The notes below the pieces were generated by a model, which saw only the letters and a list, made by a program, of their open reading frames with translations, was not told the DNA's origin and did no database searches. From NCBI GenBank assembly GCA_964436315.1, contig CAYTCZ010000001.1, positions 13,205 through 77,204 of the forward strand: a DNA stretch of 64,000 bases, read 5' to 3'. The position numbers and the translations under genes were made by a program. How positions within the stretch are numbered: the first letter of the stretch is position 1; each line of letters starts with the position of its first letter. Of the stretch, positions 44,948 through 54,022 are shown piece after piece. The DNA is from CAYTCZ01 sp964436315. Its GTDB lineage: Bacteria; Actinomycetota; Thermoleophilia; Gaiellales; Gaiellaceae.

Positions 44948-47899
44948 TCAGGAGGGTGGAGAAATCCCGTTACGGGCGCAGAGGCGATCGAGCTCCAGCA
45001 TCACCAGGCCGTCGGAGCGGTCATAAGCGAGGTACTCATCGCCGCGGTTGAGGGCCGCGGCGACGGTGGTGACAAACCGGTGGCAGCGGGGAACGTTGAG
45101 GTCGAGGGACTCGGCCAGGGCTGCGACGTTGCTGCGGTTGCCGTTGTCGGCGAGGACGGTGAGAAGCACTGCGACCTTGTCCGAGTCGAGGCGGCTCTGC
45201 GTGAGGGATGGTCCCAGTCGTTCGAGCAACGCGGCGAGCCACGCGGGCGGCTCGGCGGGCGTGGATGGTGGGGGCGGCTGGATCAGTTCGGGCGCGGTGG
45301 TCTCATGTTGGGATTGCACTGGCGGCGACGGTGGCTCGGGCATGGATGCGTTGGGTCGAGGATGTTCTCTGGGGGCATCCATCAAGCGCAGCAAGGCAGA
45401 GCCAACCTGGACGGCCTCGGTGGGTGCGTCCCACTCGTCGGCTGTTGCCGGCGCTGGGGGAGCAGTGGGCGACGGCACAGGTTGCGCGGCTTTCGGATTC
45501 GTCGAGTTGTTGGGCGGAAGGTGAAATGCCCGGGCGGGGTCCTGCTCGATGTTCGGCTCGGGGACGGGAGTCTGGAACTCGCGGAGGGGGCGCTGCGGGG
45601 CGCGCGGAGGCTCGGGGCTGGAGTGTGCCGAGGGAGCCGGTTCGGGGACGACTTCCGCGGGCCGGACATCACCTCGCAGCAGACCGTCGAGCTGAAGGCG
45701 GAGGGTCTGACGTTCGATGATCGCGGTGAGCATGTCTCGTTCGGTTGCCTTCGGAGACATCGCCTTTGCGAGACTATCCCGAGCATAGGCGTCGAAATGA
45801 CGACGTTTGCGTCCCAGGATCTCGAGGATGTCTTCCTCCAGTGTACGCTCGGCGAGGATTCGGTGGACCATGACCGAACGAATCTGGCCCATGCGGCGGA
45901 GCCGAGCGATCGCCTGATCTTCCGTGGTGGGCTTGAGCTGTGGTTCCATGAGGACGACGACGGACGCGAACTGCATGTTGAGACCGACGCCGCCGGCTTG
46001 AATCTGGGAGGCGAGAACGGCGAAGCCGGGCCGATTTCGGAAGGCGGCGACGAGCTCCTCGCGCGCGGCAGGAGTGAGTTTTCCCGTCAACGGCCCCATC
46101 ACGACGCCCGGCCAGCGTGCCATCAAGGCATCGAGGACCGAGTGGTAGTAGGAGAACACCACGATCTTCCGGCCCTCGTCGCGGTAGGTCTCGAAGAGCT
46201 CCGCCAGCCGTTCGAGCTTGGCCGATATGTGCACACCGTCACCCACGATGGAGGCCTGTCGCATCCGATGCCAGTGTTTATCGCGGACCGCCTCGACATA
46301 GGCTGTGACGTCGGACGAGTTGAGCTGGACCCAGTCCTCGTGCTCGATCGTCTCAGGCAGCTCGGTGAGGACATCGCGTTGGTTTCGTCGGAGGTAGACT
46401 TCGGCGACGCGTCGCCGAAAGCGATCGGCGTCGACGACCGAGTCGCTGCCGATTCGAACGGAACGAGCGACGTCGGGGGAGACCATCGCGATGAGATTCG
46501 CGAACTCGGAGGGCTTGTTCTCCATCGGGGTGCCGGTGAGAAGACAGGCAAACTCGGCCTGCTCAACGACCTGTCGGGTCGCCTTGCTCCGCTGGGCGTC
46601 TGGATTCTTTACGTAGTGCGCCTCGTCGAACACGGCCATGTCGATCTTTCGGCCCGTTTGCTGGAGGACCGGCAAGATCATACGGAGCGTGGCGTACGAC
46701 GTGATCCCAACGCCCCCGTCCCGCGCCCACCGCTGAATGGCAGCATCGCGTGAGTTCCCGTAGAGGAGCGTCGGCTGCAGGTTGGTTCGGTTGATGGTCT
46801 CGTTCTTCCAGTTGAAGATCAGTCCGGCAGGCGACACGACCAGGAAGTGGGTCTTGCCGCGCGACGCGAGATGGCTGAAAGCGCCGAGGGTTTCGATGGT
46901 CTTCCCGAGGCCCATCTCGTCGCCCAGGATCGTGCGCTTACGAGCGAGCATGAAGCTCGCTCCGAACGCCTGGTACTTTCGCAGGGTGACGTCGAGACCA
47001 CTGGTGTCGAGCGGGAACGCTTCGACACCGGCCGCGATGTCATCGGCCAGATTGCCGCGCGCCGAATGGCGGCGGGCGTTTCCGCGGAAGTGCGGCTCGA
47101 TGACCGCGCAGGCATCCGCGTAGTTGTCTGCGAAAGCGCGCCGAATCTCCTGATCCGACAGTCGTGGGGCGGCAATGGCGTTGGTGGGGATGCTCTCGAG
47201 ACGACGCTCGAGAATTCCGGTGAGTTCGTCGGCTTCGGCCTCGCTGCGCCGAAATTCGTCGGTCGCGAGCACCGAGTCGCGGAACGACGTCGACAGGGCG
47301 CTGCTTCTGTCCCTGAGATCCGACCGAACCTCTCGCAGCTGACGCAGCACTGGCTCAGCGGTGTGCCGGAGCACCGCGCGCGCCTCTGTCGCACGCGCGA
47401 GTTCGAGCGCTCCGGGCGTCTCGAGCATCGGATCCGGCAGGGGAACCGGCCGTCTCGCCACCGAAGCGATTGCCTGGTCCACGGCGGTCCTGAGCCGCGC
47501 GGCAGAAGTAGCCCCCACCCCATCGAACGACTCGGCGTATGGGAGCACCTGCTGGAGCTGGCGCACGTTGGATATCCCCCGGGCCTCGAAAGCCGACCAC
47601 CGCACGTTCTTTGCGCCATGAGCGCGGAGATCCTCGAGCGACATCGCTTCGAGCTGCGCCGTCTTGGTTTTCACTTCCCACTCGCGGGCAGCCGCCTCCA
47701 GCGCCTGATCCGCCCTTCGCAACGCCTGTTCGAGCTCGGCGACCTGGCGTTCGAGAGAGCCGAGTGCATTCAAGAGCTGTTGGTGACTTCGATACCCGGG
47801 AGAAAGGCGATATCTCCCGTAGAGAACCGCGGCTGCTGTGCTTCCACCGAAGAACAGCACGATGACCAGTACGATGAGAATCGCGACGACGGTGCTCAC
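44948..47899 (-). CDS. Membrane-anchored SNF2 helicase in BREX-2 operon
   Basis: 983 residues. An N-terminal transmembrane helix (VVAILIVLVIVLFFGGS, ~4-20) is followed by a coiled coil (~40-90), a helix-hairpin-helix-like stretch (ARGISNVRQLQQ...FDGVGATSAARL, ~106-135) and an SNF2 motor: GDEMGLGKT (326-334), DMAVFDEAHYVKN, TGTPMENKPSE, SQIQAGGVGLNM, RLRRMGQIRSV. A long proline-rich linker (~760-890) leads to a C-terminal winged-helix-like domain (~895-975). The ATG overlaps the brxHI stop by 4 bp, so it is the last gene of the BREX operon, although it is not a canonical BREX-2 component. It may tether or remodel phage DNA at the membrane (inference). Confidence 0.85.
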   Translation of the reverse strand: MSTVVAILIVLVIVLFFGGSTAAAVLYGRYRLSPGYRSHQQLLNALGSLERQVAELEQALRRADQALEAAAREWEVKTKTAQLEAMSLEDLRAHGAKNVRWSAFEARGISNVRQLQQVLPYAESFDGVGATSAARLRTAVDQAIASVARRPVPLPDPMLETPGALELARATEARAVLRHTAEPVLRQLREVRSDLRDRSSALSTSFRDSVLATDEFRRSEAEADELTGILERRLESIPTNAIAAPRLSDQEIRRAFADNYADACAVIEPHFRGNARRHSARGNLADDIAAGVEAFPLDTSGLDVTLRKYQAFGASFMLARKRTILGDEMGLGKTIETLGAFSHLASRGKTHFLVVSPAGLIFNWKNETINRTNLQPTLLYGNSRDAAIQRWARDGGVGITSYATLRMILPVLQQTGRKIDMAVFDEAHYVKNPDAQRSKATRQVVEQAEFACLLTGTPMENKPSEFANLIAMVSPDVARSVRIGSDSVVDADRFRRRVAEVYLRRNQRDVLTELPETIEHEDWVQLNSSDVTAYVEAVRDKHWHRMRQASIVGDGVHISAKLERLAELFETYRDEGRKIVVFSYYHSVLDALMARWPGVVMGPLTGKLTPAAREELVAAFRNRPGFAVLASQIQAGGVGLNMQFASVVVLMEPQLKPTTEDQAIARLRRMGQIRSVMVHRILAERTLEEDILEILGRKRRHFDAYARDSLAKAMSPKATERDMLTAIIERQTLRLQLDGLLRGDVRPAEVVPEPAPSAHSSPEPPRAPQRPLREFQTPVPEPNIEQDPARAFHLPPNNSTNPKAAQPVPSPTAPPAPATADEWDAPTEAVQVGSALLRLMDAPREHPRPNASMPEPPSPPVQSQHETTAPELIQPPPPSTPAEPPAWLAALLERLGPSLTQSRLDSDKVAVLLTVLADNGNRSNVAALAESLDLNVPRCHRFVTTVAAALNRGDEYLAYDRSDGLVMLELDRLCARNGISPPS

Positions 47900-50031
47900 T
47901 CGATCCCCGTCGCAGCGCTCAAGTCGAGGAAGTGGAAGGGACCGATGGTGGCGAGCTCTTCGCGACCGTTGCCGAAGAAGCGAGCTTCGGCGGCGCGCTG
48001 GAGCAGGTCAGGGGGGAGGAGCGAGTTGAACTTGAGCTGCTCGAGCAGGGGGTGGTCGGGGTCGATCATGGGGCCGATGCGCCGGATGGCGTCGAGGTCG
48101 AGGGCGGTCTCCATCTGGCCGAGCATCTTGTCGGTCTTCACGGTCACGGCGAGACCGTCGGACGAGGTCTTCTCGCCGGTGAGCTGGTCGAGCATGGCGG
48201 CGAGGTAGCGGTTGGCGTAGTCACCGGCGAAGGTCCAGAGGCGCATCTTGCCGTCCTCGCGGAGGACGATGGTGCCGTGCGGCTCGACGAAGCCGTGCTC
48301 CATGCGGATCCCGGTGAGCTCGTCGCCGGCGCGTTTGGACCAGTGGGGGGCGCCGAGCTCGCTTCCGAGGAAGACCTGGCGGTGGGCTTCGGCGAGAGCG
48401 CGGGACATCGGGTGACCGGTGCCGACCCAGCGGGATTTGCCCGTCATCTTCAAGGGCTCGACGTAGGCGCGGCGGCGCTTCCAGTCGATGTCTTTGACGA
48501 ACCACGTGCGGCCGGCGAGCAGGATGACGAGTGGGCTGTCGTCCTTGTCCTTTTTGTCGAAGAAGGTGCTCTGGTGGACGTCGCCGATCTCGCGGGTGGT
48601 ATGGAAGACCTTGAAGATCGGGGGGGTCGTGAAGACGGTGACGAGCTCCATGAAGTGGCGATAGCCGAAGTCGGCTTCGCCCTCGGTGCCCATCCCCATC
48701 CGGACGCCGTCGGTGAAGAGGAAGTCGTGCTCCATCAGGGAGCGGAAGACCTCGGTGACAACGTCTTCGGATTCGCCGGCGAGCAGGGCGAAGCGGAGCG
48801 CTGCGTCGCGGAAGCTCGGGACGACCTCGCCGGGGCATTCCAGCGAGCGGGCGAGCATCTGCTGGGCGAGGATGTGGTAGGGGTGCGCGGGGGGGATGGC
48901 GGGTTCGACGTAGCCGCGCTTCCACAGTTCGAGTATCGCGGCGCCGCGGGCGAGTCCCTGGCGCTCGGTGGCGAGCATCAGCATGTTGGGAGTCGTGCCG
49001 GGGCGGCGGCCGGTGCGTCCCATTCGCTGCAGGAACGAGGCGACGGAGAACGGGGCGTCGATCTGAATGACGCGGTCGAGGTCACCGATGTCGATGCCGA
49101 GCTCGAGGGCGGAGGTCGAGACGATGACGCCAGGCTGGCCCTCGGAGAAGGTCCGCTCGGTTTGCCGGCGCTCGGCCGCGCTGAGCGAGCCGTGGATCAG
49201 GTGGGTGCGGACGCCGCGGTCCCGGAGGAGACGCGTCAGCTTCTCGCTGAGGATTCGGCTGTCGCAGAACACCAGACGACGCTCGCCGCGATGAAGCTGC
49301 GAGATGACGTGGGCCGCGTTCGAGAGGTTGGCGACCCAGTCGAGGGTGACGTCGGGTTCGGTCGCGGTCGGCCGTGGAGGATCGACGGTCGTGCGGGCGT
49401 GCTGCGAGCCTCGGGAGAGCCAGTCGACGATCTCGTCTTTGTTGCCGACGGTGGCGGAGAGCCCGATCCGTTGTATGTCGCGGCCCGACCACTGCGCGAG
49501 TCGGTTGAGGACACCGAGCAGGTGCCAGCCTCGGTCGTCGTCGGCGAAGGCGTGGACCTCGTCGATGACGACGGCGCGCAGGTTCCGGAACATCTTCTGT
49601 GCGCTGGTGGTGCGCGAGATGAGCATCCCTTCGAGCGACTCGGGGGTGGTCAGCAGGACGGTCGGCGGCTGGTCGCGCATGCGCTTCTTGTCGGTCTGGG
49701 CGATGTCGCCGTGCCAGACACCGACTTCGTGTCCGATGAGGCGGAAGAGGTTCTCGAGGCGTTCGTACTGGTTGTTGAGGAGCGCCTTGAGCGGGCTGAC
49801 GTAGATGATGGCGAGCGGCTCCCAAACCTCTTCGATGACCCGGGTCATCAAAGGGAAGAACGCGGCCTCGGTCTTACCGCCGGCGGTCGGCGCGAGGACG
49901 ACGGCGTTGTCGCCCTCGAGGATGGGACCGATGGTCATCTCCTGGACCGGCCGCAGCCCCGCGGACCATCCGAGGTTGTTGACGATGAGCCGCCGGACGT
50001 CGGGGTGGAGTCGTTCGAACTCAGAGCTCAT
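47896..50031 (-). CDS. brxHI: BREX-2 Lhr-like helicase BrxHI
   Basis: 711 residues. Superfamily 2 helicase with Walker A APTAGGKT (47-54), DEVH box (157-160), LSATVGN, STSALELGIDIGD and QRMGRTGRRPG, followed by an Lhr-like C-terminal region (FVKDIDWKRRRAYVEP). Length and position after brxD match BrxHI of BREX type 2. It overlaps brxD by 11 bp upstream and the SNF2 gene by 4 bp downstream. Probably unwinds or translocates on phage DNA during BREX exclusion; exact role unknown. Confidence 0.9.
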   Translation of the reverse strand: MSSEFERLHPDVRRLIVNNLGWSAGLRPVQEMTIGPILEGDNAVVLAPTAGGKTEAAFFPLMTRVIEEVWEPLAIIYVSPLKALLNNQYERLENLFRLIGHEVGVWHGDIAQTDKKRMRDQPPTVLLTTPESLEGMLISRTTSAQKMFRNLRAVVIDEVHAFADDDRGWHLLGVLNRLAQWSGRDIQRIGLSATVGNKDEIVDWLSRGSQHARTTVDPPRPTATEPDVTLDWVANLSNAAHVISQLHRGERRLVFCDSRILSEKLTRLLRDRGVRTHLIHGSLSAAERRQTERTFSEGQPGVIVSTSALELGIDIGDLDRVIQIDAPFSVASFLQRMGRTGRRPGTTPNMLMLATERQGLARGAAILELWKRGYVEPAIPPAHPYHILAQQMLARSLECPGEVVPSFRDAALRFALLAGESEDVVTEVFRSLMEHDFLFTDGVRMGMGTEGEADFGYRHFMELVTVFTTPPIFKVFHTTREIGDVHQSTFFDKKDKDDSPLVILLAGRTWFVKDIDWKRRRAYVEPLKMTGKSRWVGTGHPMSRALAEAHRQVFLGSELGAPHWSKRAGDELTGIRMEHGFVEPHGTIVLREDGKMRLWTFAGDYANRYLAAMLDQLTGEKTSSDGLAVTVKTDKMLGQMETALDLDAIRRIGPMIDPDHPLLEQLKFNSLLPPDLLQRAAEARFFGNGREELATIGPFHFLDLSAATGIE

Positions 50032-51376
50032 CGTCGTCGTCCCCGCCGAGGTCGAGCGCGATGTCGTCGACCGATGCGATCACGGCGTGCTCCTCGTCGG
50101 AGAGGTCTTCGCGCCCGACGGTCAGCTTGTAGTGGACGCGGGGGTCGAAGGTGTCGTGCTGTTCGACGCGGTCGAGAACCTCGGCGACGAGCTTCTTGAG
50201 GAAGACACGCGGGGCGAGCTGCACCTTGCCGCCCATCTGTCCCACGAGGGCGTGGGCGAGGGTGCGAACGTAGTCGTCGTCGCAGACCGTTCGGACGCGT
50301 TCGGGGGCGCTGCAGCCGTCGGCGAAGAGGTCGCGGACCTTGATACCGAGCTCGACGAGCTGGTCCTGGCCGAAGCCGAGGAGGCGGATCTGCGCCGCGC
50401 GGGGGTTGTCGAACTCGGGGGGCGTGTCGAAGTCGGTGGCGAGTCGCTGGGCGAGAGGTTCGAGGCGTCGCACGCCCTGGGAACCGGTGAAGAAGGCAGG
50501 GGTTCCGGTGATGACGACGTACATTCCGGGGAACCGCCCGCGGTCGAGCTCGTCGATGAGCTGCCGGAGGGCGTTGAGGGACTTCTCGCGGACGTCGGAC
50601 CGCGAGCGCTGGAGCGTCTCGACCTCGTCGAGGACGAAGACGAGGCCCTTGATGTTGGAGTCGCGGAGCACCGTGAGGAGTCCGCCCAGGAAGCTGAGGG
50701 CTCCGGCATGGTCGACGTCTCCCTTCAGCCCAGCGTCGCGCTTCACCCCCTGTGCGACGTGGGGCTGACCGGCGAGCCAGGCGAGCAGACCCTGCGCCTT
50801 GGCCATGTCGCCCTCGGCAAAGGCCTGCTGGTAGCCGCGCAGCGCGGCGGCGAACTGCGGGGCGGTGCGGCTGACCTCGGCGAGGCGTTTCTCCATGAGC
50901 TCGCCGATCGCGCGCTCGAGAGCGGCTTCGTTCTCGTCGAGGGTGGGATCGCGTTGCAGCACGTCCATCTCGAGGCCGTAGAACCACTGGTCGATGATGT
51001 CCTGGAGGGCTCCGGGTCCGGCGGTGGCCGTGCGGAGCTGCTCCATCGCGCGGCGGTAGACGGTCTGGAGCCGGTGCAGCGGGGTTTCCGTCTCCGAGAT
51101 TTGCACCTCGGTGGTCGCGAAGCCTTTTCGGCGGGCGAGCTCCTCGATCCAGCGGACGGTGAACGTCTTGCCGGTGCCGTAGTCACCTCGGACGGCCTTG
51201 AACGCGCCGTTCCCCTTGCCGACGTACTCGAGCTCCTCTTCGATCGCGCCGGCGAATCGGTCGAGGCCGACGGCGAGGAGGTCGAGCCCGTTGCTCGGCA
51301 CCGATCCCTTGCGCAGCGCGTGGAGGACCTGCTCGCGGCGCTCCGGGCTGACGTCATGCATGCTGCGATTCCCCAT
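50021..51376 (-). CDS. brxD: BREX-2 ATP-binding protein BrxD
   Basis: 451 residues. Walker A GDYGTGKT (64-71) and Walker B LVFVLDEVETL (~246-256), with VITGTPAFF as sensor; an ORC/Cdc6-like AAA ATPase of the BrxC/BrxD group. Ends in an acidic tail (GGDDDDEL). Lies 12 bp after pglZ and overlaps brxHI by 11 bp, the usual pglY-pglZ-brxD-brxHI type of order. BrxD is a BREX-2-specific component; function inferred as ATP-dependent assembly on DNA. Confidence 0.9.
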   Translation of the reverse strand: MGNRSMHDVSPERREQVLHALRKGSVPSNGLDLLAVGLDRFAGAIEEELEYVGKGNGAFKAVRGDYGTGKTFTVRWIEELARRKGFATTEVQISETETPLHRLQTVYRRAMEQLRTATAGPGALQDIIDQWFYGLEMDVLQRDPTLDENEAALERAIGELMEKRLAEVSRTAPQFAAALRGYQQAFAEGDMAKAQGLLAWLAGQPHVAQGVKRDAGLKGDVDHAGALSFLGGLLTVLRDSNIKGLVFVLDEVETLQRSRSDVREKSLNALRQLIDELDRGRFPGMYVVITGTPAFFTGSQGVRRLEPLAQRLATDFDTPPEFDNPRAAQIRLLGFGQDQLVELGIKVRDLFADGCSAPERVRTVCDDDYVRTLAHALVGQMGGKVQLAPRVFLKKLVAEVLDRVEQHDTFDPRVHYKLTVGREDLSDEEHAVIASVDDIALDLGGDDDDEL

Positions 51377-51388
51377 GGGAGTTCCTCG

Positions 51389-54022
51389 TCAGAGATGAAA
51401 CTGGTGTTTCAGCGTGTCCCGGTCGAGGCGCACGACGTCCTCGCTCCGGTCGAAGTCGAGGGCGCGAAACCCTTCGACGTTGAGTAGCTTTTGAAGCGTC
51501 GGGATCCGTCGTCGCATGCGGACGAGCGGCATTTCGATCGCCTCGGCGAGGGTGGCGACGTAGGCCCTGTTCTGGTTCGCGTCGAGGGTGGCGAACAGCG
51601 TGGCGAGCTGGTCGTCGTCGAACGAGCCCTTGAGCCCGCGTCGCCGCTCGTCAAAGGTCTTCGAGGCGAGGAGCTTCGCGATCCAGGGCGCGAGCTCGCC
51701 GGACTTCTGTGGGACGAAGAACGACATCTGTGGGTCGTCGGACGCCGGGGTCGGATCGTGGGCCGTCGCGGCGACGCGGGCCTCTTCGTCGCGGAAGTGC
51801 CACCATGCGGGCTTGTCCATCGACAGGGAGGTCCATCGCTCCGAATCGGGAGGCCGAGTGGTGAGGAGAATGCAGGGGGCGACGAGCTCCTGCAGGCTGA
51901 CGCCGCCATGGTATCCGCGTTTGTTGCCGGTGTAGCGGATGCGTTCGGAGCACGCTACGACGAGCTTCTTCCCTTCCCCGGAGCGGTTGATCATGTCCCC
52001 CTGGACCTCGAACTCTCCGTCCGAAGCCGCGGGGGGAAGTTCGCGGTGCCGGGCCGACTTGCCGGCCCCCTCGATGTTGGTCCCGCCGTCCCAGATGTAC
52101 CCATGGTCAGCGACGACGAGGACGTCGCGACCATGGGCGGACGCCAACTGCAGGAGGGACTTCAGGGGTGGTACGGCGTCGATGTCCCATTCGAACGCGA
52201 GCTGATCGGAACCGCCGAGCTGATCGTCGACCGCGTTGAGCACCACCCCGACGACGCGGTACTTCGCGTCCGCGATCGCTTCTGCGACCGCCGCGCCGAC
52301 CTTGCCGGGTCCGGGCGCGTCGAGTTCCTTCTTGTGGAAGAGGACGCTCTTACGCTTGTTGCCGATCGCGTTCTGCAGATGGGGCTGGCTCTCGAAGCCC
52401 TTCTTCTCGACAGACTGGCCCCCCTTCTGGAGGACTCCGGTGAGGAGGGATGTGCGCGAGAAGGTGGTGATCGACGGGACGGCGGCCAACATCGGGCGCA
52501 GCTTGCCCTCTTTCGCGGGGACGTAGGCGAGCCACTCCTCGAACCCTCGGTCTTCGGTGATCTGGCGTGCGACGAACCAGGAGAGCCCGTCGATGACGAC
52601 GACCAACACGTCGCGCTCCTTGCTGAGAGGAGCGAGGACGTTGGGCATCATCTCGTGAACGAAGAACGCTCCCGAGACGTGCCCGGTCTTTTGGAGAGCG
52701 TGGACGACCGCGGCGCCGAAGTGGAGGTTTCGTTCCGTAGAGTGCTCGAGCGCGAGGTCCAGAACATGGGAGGCCGCCTCGGCCAGGTTGGTCCCGAGAT
52801 CCCCCTGGGCGAGAGACTCGCGCAGGGCGTCGATGTGGCTGCCGGTTTCGACGTAGTCGCGCGCGAGGCTCCCGGGATCGTCGGGGTGTTGCGTGGCGCC
52901 GGTCTTCGCGAGCTTTGCCGTGAGTCGAACCAGCGCGTCGACGCGGTTTCGGAAGGCGCCGTTTTCCTTTTGGAAGCGGCGGTGGCGGCGGACGAGCTCG
53001 TGAGAAGCGAGGAGCTCGGTGAGGGGGCGGGACCCGCGAAGATGGTCGACACAGGCATCACCGAGTCCGCGTGTACGCGCCTCGTAGCCGATGTTGCTGA
53101 TGTCGCTGTAGAGGGCGAGGCCGGTGGCTCGCTCCTGCTCCAGGATCGCGTCGAGGGCCTTGGCGATCGCCTCGGATGGAGCCGTCGTGCGGAGAACTTC
53201 GGCGGCGAACTCGCCGAGCCACTCGGTCTTCAGCGTGCTCTTCTCGAAGTAGTCTTCGAGGCGCGTTTGAAACTGGACGGAGGCGACAGTCTCTCCGGCT
53301 CGTTCGGCGCCGACGGTGGCGCGGGCTGCGTGTGCCAGGGCGTGCAGTCGAACGCCGATGTCGGCCCCTTCCGCGATGGCGCGCGACGCGGCGCGGAACA
53401 CCAGTTTCACCGTCTCGCCGCAGCGAGAGCGGGCGCGGTCGAGGACATGGTCACGCAGCGCGGCGTCGTCGAGGAGCTCCGCAGCCTTCGCAGGCGAGTT
53501 GATGAACCAGCGGACCCACGCGTCGGTTTCGGCGGGCTCCTCGGTCATCGACAGAACGCAGGTGAAATAGGCTCCCCACGCCTCGTCTTCACCGAGCACG
53601 CCTGTGCGTGCCGGGGGAAATTTCGCCGCTCCGGCACATCCGAGGAGGGCGCGGCCGAGGGCATCGTTCTTTCGAAGCCGGCTGTCGGCACCGGTGGCCT
53701 CGAAAAGCGGCAGCAGCGACTGCCAGCGGTCGAAGCTGAGGAGCTGGTGGTTCGCGATGCGGGCGCGCACGTCGCGACCGAGATCTCTCGTCTCGAGCGG
53801 GGTGACGATCGCGAGCCGCGAGTCGTCGTCCGACTCGATCATCGCTGCGCGTATGGCGAGCTCGGAGGGGGCGAAGACAATCCGCCAGCGGTCGTCCGCG
53901 ACGTTCAGCTCGCCGGGGAGGTCGCGGACCCGGTCGTCATGAAACGCAAACACCCGCGAGTCGGCAAACCGCCGGGCCGCCGTCTGCAGATGTTTCGCGA
54001 GTTCTTCCAGCGCCGCGGTCAC
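51389..54022 (-). CDS. pglZ: BREX-2 phosphatase-fold protein PglZ
   Basis: 877 residues from GTG 54022, in a GTGA overlap with pglY; longer upstream frames would run into pglY. The alkaline-phosphatase-superfamily core has Asp478 (VVVIDGLSW), the nucleophile region PSITTFSRTSLL (517-527) and the metal ligands Asp639-His640 (VVADHGYIWDG). The ~120-residue C-terminal module ends with a winged-helix-like segment (LAEAIEMPLVRMRRRI...LLNVEGFRAL). PglZ is the signature protein of all BREX types. Followed 12 bp later by brxD. Confidence 0.93.
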   Translation of the reverse strand: MTAALEELAKHLQTAARRFADSRVFAFHDDRVRDLPGELNVADDRWRIVFAPSELAIRAAMIESDDDSRLAIVTPLETRDLGRDVRARIANHQLLSFDRWQSLLPLFEATGADSRLRKNDALGRALLGCAGAAKFPPARTGVLGEDEAWGAYFTCVLSMTEEPAETDAWVRWFINSPAKAAELLDDAALRDHVLDRARSRCGETVKLVFRAASRAIAEGADIGVRLHALAHAARATVGAERAGETVASVQFQTRLEDYFEKSTLKTEWLGEFAAEVLRTTAPSEAIAKALDAILEQERATGLALYSDISNIGYEARTRGLGDACVDHLRGSRPLTELLASHELVRRHRRFQKENGAFRNRVDALVRLTAKLAKTGATQHPDDPGSLARDYVETGSHIDALRESLAQGDLGTNLAEAASHVLDLALEHSTERNLHFGAAVVHALQKTGHVSGAFFVHEMMPNVLAPLSKERDVLVVVIDGLSWFVARQITEDRGFEEWLAYVPAKEGKLRPMLAAVPSITTFSRTSLLTGVLQKGGQSVEKKGFESQPHLQNAIGNKRKSVLFHKKELDAPGPGKVGAAVAEAIADAKYRVVGVVLNAVDDQLGGSDQLAFEWDIDAVPPLKSLLQLASAHGRDVLVVADHGYIWDGGTNIEGAGKSARHRELPPAASDGEFEVQGDMINRSGEGKKLVVACSERIRYTGNKRGYHGGVSLQELVAPCILLTTRPPDSERWTSLSMDKPAWWHFRDEEARVAATAHDPTPASDDPQMSFFVPQKSGELAPWIAKLLASKTFDERRRGLKGSFDDDQLATLFATLDANQNRAYVATLAEAIEMPLVRMRRRIPTLQKLLNVEGFRALDFDRSEDVVRLDRDTLKHQFHL

